A stretch of 64,000 bases of DNA from an uncultured Clostridia bacterium (GCA_934167445.1 CAKPKJ010000005.1:113557-177556); one strand, 5' to 3'. Shown: positions 9,212-18,691, counted from the stretch's first letter. Notes: generated by a model from the letters alone, not told the origin. A program made the numbers and translations.

Positions 9212-10753
9212 CTAGTTCCAATACTTTCTGTCTAAGCTTCTATATTGTATTGCCTCTGACACATTGCTTAACTCTATTTTTTCTTTTCCCTCTAAATCTG
9301 CAATAGTTCTTGCAACTTTCAAAATTTTATTATATCCTCTTGCACTAAGTCCTAAGTTTGAAAAGGCTTTATCTAATAAATTTTGGCTTTTACTATCTAA
9401 TTCACAATATTTTTTAATAAGCTCTGGCGTAAGTTCTGAATTAGAATAAATTTTATGTTTTTTATACCTTTCCACTTGTAATTTTCTTGCTGCTTTTACT
9501 CTTTTTTGTATTTCACTGGAGCTTTCTACTTTTTCATTACTATTCAATTGTTTATAGTTTGCACTTTCTACTTCTATATGCAAATCCATTCTATCTAGCA
9601 ATGGTCCACTAATTTTATTTATATATTTTTTTATTTGTGCAGGTTTGCAAATGCATTTTTTGTTTTTTGATCCGTAATACCCACAAGGGCAAGGATTCAT
9701 ACTTGCAACAAGAATAAAATTTGCAGGGTATGTAACTACTGTATTTAACCTACTTATAATTATTTTTTTATCTTCTAGTGGTATTCTCAAAGTTTCTATT
9801 GTACTTCTTTTGAATTCTGTTAATTCATCTAAAAACAGCACACCATATTGAGCCAAGCTTATTTCTCCCGGTTTTGGAATTGTACCTCCACCAATAAGTG
9901 AAGTTGTTGTTATACTATAATGCGGACTTCTGAACGGTCTTTCCAATATTAATGGATTTTCCTTTGAAACTAATCCGGCTATGCTGTAAATTTTTGTTGT
10001 TTCTAAAGATTCTTCAAAAGTCATTTGCGGTAAGATTGTTGGTAATCTTTTTGCTAACATTGTTTTTCCAACACCTGGGCTACCTATCAAACAACAATTG
10101 TGCCCTCCTGCAGCCACAATTTCTAATGCTCTTTTTACATTTTCTTGGCCTTGAACTTCTGAAAAATCCATATTATAGTTAACTTTATTTTCTATATCTA
10201 TTCTATAAGAATTGGCCTTTTTTATTTCACTTTTTCTGTTCAAGCAATTTATTAACTCATTTAAATTTTCTACTGGAAACACTTCAATTCCTTCCACCAT
10301 TGCAGCTTCATTTACATTATCTTTGGGTAAAAAAATTCTTTTTATATTCTTCTTTTTAGATTCGATAACGGTTGCTAAAATTCCATTTACTTTTTCTACG
10401 TTTCCGTTTAACGATAATTCTCCGATAAATATTGATTTATCTAAGAATTCCTTCAGCCCTTTTGCTTTTATCACTTTACTTGCGACTAATATTCCAATTG
10501 CAATTGGCAAATCAAACTTTGAGCCTTCTTTTCTCGTATTTGCAGGTGCAAGATTGATAATAATTCTTTTACTATTTAAATGAATTTTAGAATTTTTTAT
10601 TGCTGTTTTTACTCTTTCTTTAGACTCTCTTACACTTGCATCTGGTAAACCAACAATTTCAAAATATGGAAGACCGTCTGAAATATCTACTTGAATAGAA
10701 ACTAAATATCCATCTAATCCACTTAGTGCCATACTGTTTACTATAGCTAACAC
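9212..10753 (-). CDS. comM: ComM/YifB-family AAA+ ATPase
   Basis: 513-aa Mg-chelatase-like AAA+ protein of the YifB/ComM family, a helicase promoting branch migration during integration of incoming DNA. N-terminal LonC-like domain (ALSGLDGYLVSIQVDISDG, VGLPDASVRESKERVKTAI), P-loop GSPGVGKTMLAKRL, Walker B LFLDELTEF, the four-Cys CPCGYYGSKNKKCICKP insert, and LDRMDLHIEV. I choose a GTG start because AAAGGA lies five bases before it and the resulting VLAIVNSMALSGLDG matches family N-termini. Earlier in-frame starts add residues without support. Confidence 0.9.
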   Translation of the reverse strand: MLAIVNSMALSGLDGYLVSIQVDISDGLPYFEIVGLPDASVRESKERVKTAIKNSKIHLNSKRIIINLAPANTRKEGSKFDLPIAIGILVASKVIKAKGLKEFLDKSIFIGELSLNGNVEKVNGILATVIESKKKNIKRIFLPKDNVNEAAMVEGIEVFPVENLNELINCLNRKSEIKKANSYRIDIENKVNYNMDFSEVQGQENVKRALEIVAAGGHNCCLIGSPGVGKTMLAKRLPTILPQMTFEESLETTKIYSIAGLVSKENPLILERPFRSPHYSITTTSLIGGGTIPKPGEISLAQYGVLFLDELTEFKRSTIETLRIPLEDKKIIISRLNTVVTYPANFILVASMNPCPCGYYGSKNKKCICKPAQIKKYINKISGPLLDRMDLHIEVESANYKQLNSNEKVESSSEIQKRVKAARKLQVERYKKHKIYSNSELTPELIKKYCELDSKSQNLLDKAFSNLGLSARGYNKILKVARTIADLEGKEKIELSNVSEAIQYRSLDRKYWN

Positions 10754-10766
10754 ACTTTTCCTTTCC

Positions 10767-10942
10767 AATATGTTTAGATTTCTGAGGCCACTATATATGA
10801 TATACATAATATAATTTTTTTGGGGATAACGAGAATATAAAAATGGGGGTAGTATTTTCTTCTCGACAAAAATTGTTCTTTTTAAAGGAGTATGTTAAAA
10901 ATAGGGGTTCATATATAATGACCTCAGAAATCTAAACATATT
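10767..10942. repeat. 34-bp inverted repeat upstream of comM
   Basis: The arm 10767-10800 and the arm 10909-10942 are inverted copies with two mismatches, separated by 108 bp. Reading outward, both arms hold a -10-like hexamer (TATAAT at 10914-10919 on plus, TATAGT on minus) followed by CCTCAGAAATCTAAACATATT. The left arm is the immediate leader of comM. It may be a regulatory pair, an invertible segment or a mobile remnant. Confidence 0.7.
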
Positions 10943-11098
10943 TATTGATTTTTTTCTTGGATTTTTATTCGATAAAATTTCGAATGAATTAAAATTATGA
11001 TTTAAATTTTGTATATAATACTTCGTTTTTTTCACTTTGTCAATACTTTTTTTGAAATTTTTTTATTCGCTGTGTCGAAGTTTGTCGAATGATTTTTG

Positions 11099-11127
11099 TT
11101 GACTTTTATATTTTTGCCTGTTACAAT
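11099..11127 (+). promoter_or_regulatory. Promoter of Rpn-family gene, with TGTCGAA boxes
   Basis: -35 TTGACT (11099-11104), exact 17-bp spacer, -10 TACAAT (11122-11127). Immediately upstream are TGTCGAA (11073-11079) and TTTGTCGAA (11081-11089), matching the 0A-box consensus TTTGTCRAA of Spo0A. The same promoter arrangement recurs at 16203 and, on minus, at 62239. The leader downstream contains two small hairpins. Confidence 0.75.
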
Positions 11128-11305
11128 GCTGTAAATTATATTTTAGGCAATTTAGTCTTTTATTATTTTTATCTAATGGCGTTTCTGCCATAAATCTCAA
11201 GTAAAATGAATTATTATATGCTAAAACAAAAAGTAATTTATAGAATATATTATTGATTTAGCCAGCAATTTTCTTATTGTTTTAGCATGCAAAGGAGGAA
11301 CAGTT

Positions 11306-12238
11306 ATAGAAAAATACAATGTAAAAAATAACGCAAAAGAAAAGACAAGTATTAATATTACTAGTAAAAATAATACCAATAAATTTGAACTTTTAAATCC
11401 AAAACAAGATTACGTTTTCAAAAGAATCTTTGGCTACAAAGGAAATGAAGATATTACCAAAGATTTTCTTACAGCTATTCTTAACCAAAACATAACAAGC
11501 ATTGATATTGATACTAACACTATTTTAGGAAAAAATTTGAACACCGATAAAATTGGAATTCTAGATGTCCGTGCTATTATCGATGGAAAAATTAATTGTG
11601 ACATTGAAGTTCAAGTCGTAGACCAACGAAATATCGAAAAACGTATTTTGTTTTATTGGAGCAAATTATATATTGATAGTATCAAGGAAGGAAATGATTA
11701 CAATAAACTCAAAAAAACTATTATAGTATTAATTTTGGACTATAATTTAGAAAAATTGAGCAAAATCGAGTATTTTATGACAAATTGGCAGATTAGGGAA
11801 AAAAATCACCCTAAAACAGTTTTGACTGATGCTCTTGAATTGTATATCATTGAATTACCTAAATTTGATGCAACTAATCTAGATGATAATCAAAAATTAT
11901 TAAATTCATGGATAAACTTTATCAAAAATCCAAAGGAGGTTATTGATATGCCTAACTCAAAAGTAAAAAAAGCCCAACAAGTTTTAGAAGAAATTAGCCA
12001 AGATGGACGTGAACGATATTTAGCAGAATTACGACAAAAATATATAATGGACCAAACATCAATGAAAAATTATGCATACAAGGAAGGTATGGAAGCTGGA
12101 TTAGAAACGGGAAAAAAGCAAAATCAAATTGAACTCTTAAAAAAAATGATAAAGAAAAAATTGGACATAAATACTATATCTGATTTAACCGACATCCCCG
12201 TAGAAGAAATTAATAAATTAATTTCTTCTAACATTTAA
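11306..12238 (+). CDS. Rpn-family recombination-promoting nuclease/transposase, ATA start
   Basis: 310-aa PD-(D/E)xK nuclease-family 'transposase' (Rpn/PF12784 type). LNPKQDYVFKRIFGYKG opens the fold; ILDVRAIIDGKINCDIEVQV supplies the catalytic D...E-x-Q pattern; FYWSKLYIDSIKEG follows. The C-terminus is a helical variable tail (LLKKMIKKKLDINTISDLT) typical of the family. The reading frame begins right after AGGAGG with seven-base spacing, but the codon there is ATA, apparently a mutated ATG, so translation may be weak or absent. The next in-frame near-start is TTG at 11537, which would remove part of the fold. Confidence 0.8.
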   Translation: MEKYNVKNNAKEKTSINITSKNNTNKFELLNPKQDYVFKRIFGYKGNEDITKDFLTAILNQNITSIDIDTNTILGKNLNTDKIGILDVRAIIDGKINCDIEVQVVDQRNIEKRILFYWSKLYIDSIKEGNDYNKLKKTIIVLILDYNLEKLSKIEYFMTNWQIREKNHPKTVLTDALELYIIELPKFDATNLDDNQKLLNSWINFIKNPKEVIDMPNSKVKKAQQVLEEISQDGRERYLAELRQKYIMDQTSMKNYAYKEGMEAGLETGKKQNQIELLKKMIKKKLDINTISDLTDIPVEEINKLISSNI

Positions 12239-12277
12239 TTTTAATTAAATTACTTAATTGCTTAAAATATAATAAAA

Positions 12278-12350
12278 CACACCTTTAGTATAAAGTATAT
12301 ATTAAGCTGATTAATTAATAATATATATACTTTATTTATACTAAGGTGTG
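12278..12350. terminator. Bidirectional terminator hairpin
   Basis: CACACCTTTAGTATAAAGTA pairs with the complementary stretch ending at 12350, giving a long hairpin between convergent genes, followed by a T-rich tract on plus. Confidence 0.65.
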
Positions 12351-12356
12351 CCATTT

Positions 12357-13559
12357 TTATAATTCATTTACTTCTGTACTTATTTCAGTTTCGTTTCCTG
12401 CTAAGTCTTTTATTTTAAATGTGTATACTCCATTTTTATTGGCTATATATGTGGCACTTCTTGAGCCTGTTATTCTATAAATTGCATTTCTATAAAATAA
12501 TGATTCTATGTTATATTCTGGCACTTGTTTATGTATCCATCTGTTTCCATTTTCCGATACATATTCTCCTAAAGCATCCGTTGTATTTCCATTTATCGTT
12601 GCAGTTGCCCATATGTTTACATTATCATTAAATATTATTCTATAAAAGGAATCTCCTCCTATTTTTTGATTATAGAATTTGGTTACTTCGTTTTCTTGTT
12701 TTTTTTCGACATTATAATTTCCGTTTACATACCAAGCTTTATCTACAATTATTATACTATCATCAACGTCATTTCCAGAAGATAATATATTTTTTCCTTT
12801 TTCAAAACATTCATTTAAAAAATCACAATTTACTGGCCATCCATACGAGTTTAGGTCAACAATTACATTGTATTTATTCGCTTCATTTACATCATTTATT
12901 TTATTTTTTGAATCTATTGTAACTTGCTTAAAATTTTGTACAATTCCTACTTTTCCTTTCCCCTCTTCTTCTAAATATCTTCCCCTTAATAATATGTTTT
13001 CTGTTTCATATTGTATTTTCTTACTTGTTCCATCTGGCAAAATTATTTCATCCACATCACTTTCGTCATCTGCTGAAAATACCGTTATTTCTATTTTTCC
13101 GTCTTTTAGCTTTTTTTCTATTGAACCATATGGTGCAATAGTGTCTCCTGTTGCCTTAAATCCATAATCAGATTTCATTGTTAATTGCTCTTCTTTTGTA
13201 AATTTGTTAATATCATATGCAAGGTTACCTTTTACTATTGATATTTTTCCAACTAAATTGTTTGGCATATTTTTTATATAATTTTTAACTTCCTCTCCTG
13301 AGGCATTTATTGCATCTGTTTTCTGCTCTTGCATTTGTAATCCTAGTTTTTCTAAATCCCATTCCTCTTTTACTTGTGCTATTTCTGTTGTCTGTTTTGC
13401 ATTTTGTGCTTGTGTTAATATTCCGTTTGTACCTGTTAGCATTGCTATTGATACACCTGCTAATATTAATAGCACAATTATTGTTATTACAAGAGCAATT
13501 AAAGTTATCCCTTTATTAAGTTTTATAGGTCTTTTTGTTATTTCTCTTCCCTTTTTCAT
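12357..13559 (-). CDS. Prepilin-like surface protein with C-terminal Ig-like domain
   Basis: 400-aa protein with a type IV pilin-like N-terminus: a short basic leader, KGITLIALVITIIVLL, and AGVSIAMLTGTNGILTQAQ. The glycine before ITLIA is the likely prepilin-peptidase site, although the usual Glu at +5 is Ala. The rest is polar and extracellular in character, ending in a strand-rich YTFKIKDLAGNETEI segment like a bacterial Ig-like repeat. It is one of at least five genes here sharing this N-terminus. It is divergent from an XRE regulator, and its promoter is embedded in palindromes. Function not recognised; probably cell-surface or pseudopilus-associated. Confidence 0.75.
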   Translation of the reverse strand: MKKGREITKRPIKLNKGITLIALVITIIVLLILAGVSIAMLTGTNGILTQAQNAKQTTEIAQVKEEWDLEKLGLQMQEQKTDAINASGEEVKNYIKNMPNNLVGKISIVKGNLAYDINKFTKEEQLTMKSDYGFKATGDTIAPYGSIEKKLKDGKIEITVFSADDESDVDEIILPDGTSKKIQYETENILLRGRYLEEEGKGKVGIVQNFKQVTIDSKNKINDVNEANKYNVIVDLNSYGWPVNCDFLNECFEKGKNILSSGNDVDDSIIIVDKAWYVNGNYNVEKKQENEVTKFYNQKIGGDSFYRIIFNDNVNIWATATINGNTTDALGEYVSENGNRWIHKQVPEYNIESLFYRNAIYRITGSRSATYIANKNGVYTFKIKDLAGNETEISTEVNEL

Positions 13560-13622
13560 TATATTATCCCTCTTCCTTTACAAAACGTATTTTTATTAAA
13601 TTTTGTTTTTTCATTTGTTGTT

Positions 13623-13694
13623 GCATTCAATTAAATGCCTATTAGCATTTTATCATTCATTTGAATGCCTGTCAACGCATTTATTTAAATGCGT
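13623..13694. promoter_or_regulatory. Operator array and promoter between prepilin-like gene and XRE gene
   Basis: On minus: TTGACA (13670-13675), 17-bp spacer, TAAAAT (13647-13652). Palindromes of form GCATT-N6-AATGC lie at 13623-13638 and 13677-13692, a close variant at 13653-13668 inside the spacer, and AAATGC-N6-GCATTT at 13633-13650 over the -10. The outermost one extends to 8-bp arms (ACGCATTT/AAATGCGT). This looks like cooperative repressor binding over the minus-strand promoter. Confidence 0.75.
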
Positions 13695-13731
13695 GATACA
13701 ATTATTGTAAATTTGAGTAAAGGTAGATATT

Positions 13732-13962
13732 ATGTATTTAAAAAGATTAAAAGATTTAAGGGAAGATGCTGATGCAAAACAGTCTAATATTGCTGATGTT
13801 TTAAAAATTACTAGGCAACAATATAGTTTATATGAATTAGGTAAAAGGGATATTCCTGCTGAATTTATTAGGACTTTGGCTAAATATTATAATACTTCTA
13901 CTGATTATATTTTGGAATTAACAGATGATATAACTCCTTATAAGCAAAAAAATGATAAATGA
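13732..13962 (+). CDS. XRE-family transcriptional regulator
   Basis: 76-aa single-domain helix-turn-helix protein. Helices 2-3 are in KQSNIADVLKITRQQYSLYELGKRDIP, followed by a short HTH_3-type tail ending TDYILELTDD. It is divergent from the prepilin-like gene, and the intergenic palindrome array is its likely target, also covering its own start region. AAAGGTAG precedes the ATG. Its stop codon lies within the stem of its terminator. Confidence 0.88.
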   Translation: MYLKRLKDLREDADAKQSNIADVLKITRQQYSLYELGKRDIPAEFIRTLAKYYNTSTDYILELTDDITPYKQKNDK

Positions 13963-13993
13963 CTATCACATTAGTTCATTTATCATTTTTGTT
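13952..13993 (+). terminator. Rho-independent terminator of the XRE gene
   Basis: AAATGATAAATGA pairs with TCATTTATCATTTTT; the 5' arm contains the XRE stop codon and the 3' arm runs into a T-tract. Confidence 0.75.
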
Positions 13994-13997
13994 TTGT

Positions 13998-15986
13998 TTA
14001 ACTGTCCCAGTTTACTACTTTCATTCCTTTAGAAGCTCCCCAAGGTGCTCCTGATATTGAATTTTCTGTTTTTTGTATGTTAATATTAGTTAGACATCCA
14101 CATCTGCCAAATGCTCCCGGTTCTATTCGTTTTATACTCCTTGGAATAATTACTTCTCTTAGATTTTCACATGTTGTAAATGCAAGTTCTTCAATCACTT
14201 CTATTCCTTCTTGTAATGTAACTTTACTTATTTTTTGACAATCAAAGGCAACTCTTCCTATTCTTTTTACCGTTGATGGGATAACTATTTCTCCTGTTTT
14301 CATTTCTAGGCAAGTAATCAACTTTGATTTGTCTTTGCTATATAGTATTCCATCTTCTACGACATAATTGGGATTTTCATTGCTTATATTAACATTAGCA
14401 TTGCACCCAAAAAGCATTATAACAGGATCTATATAGCTAACATTTTTTCCGAGATTTATTTGTTTTAATTGCGAACAACCGTCAAATACTTGGCCACTTA
14501 AAGCGGTTACACTATCTGGAAAATCTATTTCAACAGCATTTGTGGCTTGCCTAAAAGAATTTCCTCCTATTACTTCTATCCCTTCTTGTATTTTTATATT
14601 TTGTTCTTTTGAATAACACATTTTTAATCTTTTTGTTTCCTTGTCGTACAAAATATTATTTTCTGATAAAAATTTACTATTTCCTCCTGTTACTTCTACT
14701 TCAGTAATTGACTTAGGAAATATTCCTTCTCCTAAGTTTACAAGCGTAGCTGGTATTATTATTTTATTTATATTAGTATAAGATGTTATTCCTATATCAA
14801 AATTTGTTATTCCTTCTGGTATTGCAAATGTTGTTATACTTTTCATGTACTTACTTGAAACAAACAAAACTTTATTCTTTTCTACTGGCATTAGCATTCC
14901 ATTTTCGTATATATACTTTGAATTTCCTGTTAAATCTATACTCTCTAAATTTGAACATCCGCTAAATGCATAATCTTCTATTTTGTTAACAGTTTCAGGA
15001 ATTTTTATTTCTGATATCTTCGTCCTGTTAAACGCTGAATAGCCTATTACTTTTAAATTTATGCATTCGTGAAAGCAATACCTTTTAATTTCTTCTATTT
15101 TATCTGGCAACTCTACTTGTGTCAGTGAATAGCAATGATAAAATCCCATATCTCCAATCTTCAATAAGCTATTCGGAAATACTACATTCTTCAATTTTCC
15201 ACATTCATAAAAAGCCGATTCACCTATTTTTTCCACACCTTCTTGCATTATAACTTTTTCTAGTGTTTGATTAAATGCAAAAGCATTTGCACCTATTTCT
15301 TTTACCGTTCCTGGGATTACTATTGTTTTTAAGCCCTCTAAATTCGCAAAGGCTCCTTCACCTATTTTTGTTACACTATCTGGAATTGTTAATGTTCCCG
15401 TTTCATCCATTAATAGTAAATTTCCATTTGATGACAGTAATTCTCCATTTACTATATCATATGGATTTGCTGCTATTCCTAAACTTTTTGCTATTTCTAT
15501 TTCATTTTTATCTTGAGTATTTATTAATAATGAACCTTTTATTATTTCTACTTTATCTATATACTCATCTTTTATACTTGGTATTACTGTTTTTATATTA
15601 CCTGTTTCTCCATCAGGCTGTGTATTATATTTTAAACTTTCTTTTCCTACAGTTAACGTACTTTCTAGAAATTCTCTATTTTCTGAAAGCTTTTCTGTTT
15701 TATATAATTCTAATTGTTCTTTATAACTTGATAATTCTGTTGTCATTTTTGCTTTTTGTGCTTGTGTTAGTATTCCATTTGTTCCTGTTAGCATTGCTAT
15801 TGAAACACCTGCTAAAATTAGTAAGACAATTATCGTAATTACAAGTGCAACTAAAGTTATCCCCTTTTTATTTCTTATTGCTGTTTTCGCAATTGTTTTT
15901 TTGTAGCTTTCTTCGCTATTTATTCTTTTATTCTTTAAATGTATTATGTGTACAGTACCAAGGCTTTCAGCTTCTACTTTTTTCAT
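13998..15986 (-). CDS. Prepilin-like leucine-rich-repeat (BspA-type) surface protein 1
   Basis: 662-aa surface protein. It has a 45-residue leader, then KKGITLVALVITIIVLL as a membrane/prepilin helix, a helical linker (TTELSSYKEQLELYKTEKLS), and about a dozen LRR_5/BspA-type repeats of the form LTIPDSVTKIGEGAFANL. The C-terminus is SISGAPWGASKGMKVVNWDS, a cap shared with two other loci here. GAGGGAG precedes the ATG. The first ~240 residues are nearly identical to the neighbouring paralogue, which points to recent duplication or gene conversion. BspA-like proteins mediate adhesion in other bacteria; that role here is inferred. Confidence 0.85.
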   Translation of the reverse strand: MKKVEAESLGTVHIIHLKNKRINSEESYKKTIAKTAIRNKKGITLVALVITIIVLLILAGVSIAMLTGTNGILTQAQKAKMTTELSSYKEQLELYKTEKLSENREFLESTLTVGKESLKYNTQPDGETGNIKTVIPSIKDEYIDKVEIIKGSLLINTQDKNEIEIAKSLGIAANPYDIVNGELLSSNGNLLLMDETGTLTIPDSVTKIGEGAFANLEGLKTIVIPGTVKEIGANAFAFNQTLEKVIMQEGVEKIGESAFYECGKLKNVVFPNSLLKIGDMGFYHCYSLTQVELPDKIEEIKRYCFHECINLKVIGYSAFNRTKISEIKIPETVNKIEDYAFSGCSNLESIDLTGNSKYIYENGMLMPVEKNKVLFVSSKYMKSITTFAIPEGITNFDIGITSYTNINKIIIPATLVNLGEGIFPKSITEVEVTGGNSKFLSENNILYDKETKRLKMCYSKEQNIKIQEGIEVIGGNSFRQATNAVEIDFPDSVTALSGQVFDGCSQLKQINLGKNVSYIDPVIMLFGCNANVNISNENPNYVVEDGILYSKDKSKLITCLEMKTGEIVIPSTVKRIGRVAFDCQKISKVTLQEGIEVIEELAFTTCENLREVIIPRSIKRIEPGAFGRCGCLTNINIQKTENSISGAPWGASKGMKVVNWDS

Positions 15987-16074
15987 AGTACTCCCTCGTC
16001 TTTCGTTTTTAATTTTTCTAATTCGTTTTACTAGATTTTTTGTTCTAATTAGTTTCTTATATTAATCCAGTGTT

Positions 16075-16102
16075 AGTATACCAAAACCACTTTCTTTTTC
16101 AA
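16075..16102 (-). promoter_or_regulatory. Promoter of LRR surface protein 1
   Basis: Minus-strand -35 TTGAAA, 16-bp spacer, -10 TATACT. The same promoter with the same flanks occurs before LRR protein 2 (18692-18719), so the duplication included the control region. Confidence 0.65.
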
Positions 16103-16178
16103 TGATATTTTATCCGAGTTTTTGCTCTTTTATTCCACAATTAATATATTATTTTCTATCTTTATTTTTCCGGTTATA

Positions 16179-16488
16179 TCGAAATTTGTCGAATGATTTT
16201 TGTTGACTTTTATATTTTGGCCTGTTACAATGCTATAAATTATATTTTAGGCAATTTAGTCTTTTATTATTTTTATCCAATGGCGTTTCTGCCATAAATC
16301 TCAAGTAAAATAAATTATTATATGCTAAAATAAAAAGTACTTTATAAATTGTATTATTGATTTAACCGACATTTCCGTTGAAGAAATTAATAAATTAATT
16401 TCTTCTAACATTTAATTTTTATTAAATTACTTAATTGCTTAAAATATAATACAACACACCTTGGCATTACCTTGGTGTGTTGTTTTTT
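16179..16488 (+). pseudogene. Deletion remnant of an Rpn-family transposase unit
   Basis: This stretch matches the promoter and leader at 11075-11260 and then jumps to the 3' end at 12181 onward, still encoding DLTDISVEEINKLISSNI and its stop. The junction is the 7-bp TGATTTA (16358-16364), present at both breakpoints of the intact copy (11254-11260 and 12181-12187), so 927 bp were lost by recombination between short direct repeats. The promoter (TTGACT 16203-16208, TACAAT 16226-16231) and a 3' hairpin terminator (16452-16482) are retained, so it may still make a short RNA. Confidence 0.85.
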
Positions 16489-16511
16489 ATCTTTCAGCTT
16501 TCATCTTTCAT

Positions 16512-18604
16512 TTATCCATTCCAGTTTACTACTTTCATTCCTTTAGGCGCTCCCCAAGGGGCTCCTGATATTGAATTTTCAGATTGTTTTACTTTTATAT
16601 TGGAAAGATTATTACACATAGCAAAACAATCATTTGAAATGCTTTTTACACTATTGGGAATCTCTATTTCCGTTAGGCTACTGCAACTATTAAAGCTACT
16701 AAAAATCTCTTCAACTCCTTCTGGAATTATTATTTTTGTCATATAACTTTGAGAGTGAAAAGCCAAATCTCCAATTGTTTTTACTGTATCCTTTACCTTA
16801 AATTCACCTTGAATTTTAAACAAAACTGTACATATTTCAGTTTTATCTTTATTATATAAAACATTGTCTTCTATTGTATAATAATTATTTGCACTGTCTA
16901 TTGTTACTGTTCCATTGTTGTTATTAAAATTAAAGTTATGGCTAATTTGATTTGCATTTTTTCCGATTCGAACATTTATGCCATTGTAATACGCTAATAT
17001 TAATGTGCCTATATTTTCTGTAGAATCTGGTAATATAATATTTTTTGCATTTATTGCTTGTTTAAATGCATAACTTTTTATTTTTAATATCCCTATTTGA
17101 TTACTTTCATCTTTTAAATTGATATCTTTTTCCTTTGAATAACAGCAACATAGTTCTTTAGTATCTTTAGTATATAGTATTTTGTCTTTTTCTGATATTG
17201 CAAATTTAGGATTATCTCCTTTAACTTCAATTTCAGAAATTGAATCTGGTAATGATGATGCTTCTATACTTTGCAATGTATTTGGCAGTACCAATCTAGT
17301 TATATTTTTGTTCTCTCCTATATCATTATCAAAATTAACAATACCCTCCGGAATTGTTAAAGTGTTGATACTTTTTAAATAACTCTTAGAAATAAATAAT
17401 ATACTGTTTTTTTCTTTTGGCATTAGCATTCCATTTTCATATATATAATTCGGAGTTTTTCCTTCAATTATAATATCTTTTAGATTATTGTTCTTTGAAA
17501 ATGCATTTTGTTCTATTTGTTCTAAGCTTTTTGGTAATGTTATGGTTTCAAATGCAGTACCATAAAACGCCCACGCATGAATTTCTTTTATATTTTTTGA
17601 TAAATTTATTGTCTTCAAATTTTCACAATTAAAAAGTATATATGCATTGATTACACTTACCGATTCTGGAATTTCTATTTTTTCTATGTTTTTATCATAT
17701 CCAAAACAAAAATCCCCTATATCATTTATTGTACTCGGCATATTAATATTAACTAAGTTAACACATTCATAAAAAGCCGATTTACCTATTTTTTCCACAC
17801 CTTCTTGCATTATTACTGTTTCTAGTGTTTTGTTATATGCAAAGGCATTTGTTCCTATTTCTTTTACCGTTCCTGGAATTATTATTGTTTTTAAACCATC
17901 TAAATTGGCAAATGCTCCTTCTCCAATTTTTGTTACACTATCAGGAATTGTCAATGTTCCTGTTTCATCCATTAGCAATAGATTTCCGTTTGATGATAGT
18001 AATTCTCCATTTACTATGTCATATGGGTTTGCTGCTATTCCCAAGCTTTTTGCTATTTCTATCTCATTTTTATCTTGAGTATTTATTAATAGTGAACCTT
18101 TTATTATTTCTACTTTATCTATATACTCATCTTTTATACTTGGTATTACAGTCTTTATATTTCCAGTTTCTCCTGCAGGTTGGGTATTATATTTCAAACT
18201 TTCTTTACCTACAGTTAGCGTACTTTCTAGAAATTCTCTATTTTCAGAAAGCTTTTCTGTTTTATATAATTCTAATTGCTCTTTATAACTTGATAATTCT
18301 GTTGTCATTTTCGCTTTTTGTGCCTGTGTTAGTATTCCATTTGTTCCTGTTAACATTGCTATTGATACACCTGCTAATATTAATAGCACAATTATTGTTA
18401 TCACAAGTGCAATTAAAGTTATAGCATTTTCTTTGTTTTTACTAAACATTGTTATATCTTTATTTTGCTCGTTTACTTTTGTACTTTCATATAATTCTTT
18501 AATGCTTATCTCATTTTTTGTCGTTGCTTTTCTATTTTCTAAATGTATTGTGTGTGTGTGTGTGTGTGTACAGTACCAAGGCTTTCAGCTTTTACTTTTT
18601 TCAT
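16512..18604 (-). CDS. Prepilin-like LRR surface protein 2, phase-variable, out of frame
   Basis: Paralogue of LRR protein 1. The homologous start is the ATG at 18604, preceded by AGAGG and encoding MKKVKAESLGTV as in the neighbour. Directly after it is a (CA)10 tract (18549-18568 on plus, TG). Ten units shift the frame and bring a stop four codons later, so only the ATG at 18449, without a ribosome-binding site, leads into the main frame. Nine or twelve units would restore a ~696-aa protein. The body has the membrane helix ITLIALVITIIVLL, BspA-like repeats and the C-terminal cap SISGAPWGAPKGMKVVNWNG. I read this as a contingency gene in the OFF state. Confidence 0.82.
18549..18568. repeat. 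(TG)10 / (CA)10 simple sequence repeat
   Basis: Ten perfect TG dinucleotides, inside codons 13-19 of LRR protein 2 on the minus strand. The paralogue at 15986 has no such expansion. The location right after the start codon is typical of slipped-strand phase switches. Confidence 0.95.
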
Positions 18605-18691
18605 ATTCTTACCTCTTCTTTCGTCTTTTTATATACTCTATTATTAATTATTTTCATATTTTTCAGTGGTTTTAATATTTTATTGATTTTC

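Noticed and set aside
16512..18449. ATG at 18449 as the true start of LRR protein 2
   Set aside because: No ribosome-binding site precedes it and the paralogue's start and leader are preserved upstream at 18604, separated only by the repeat-length frameshift.
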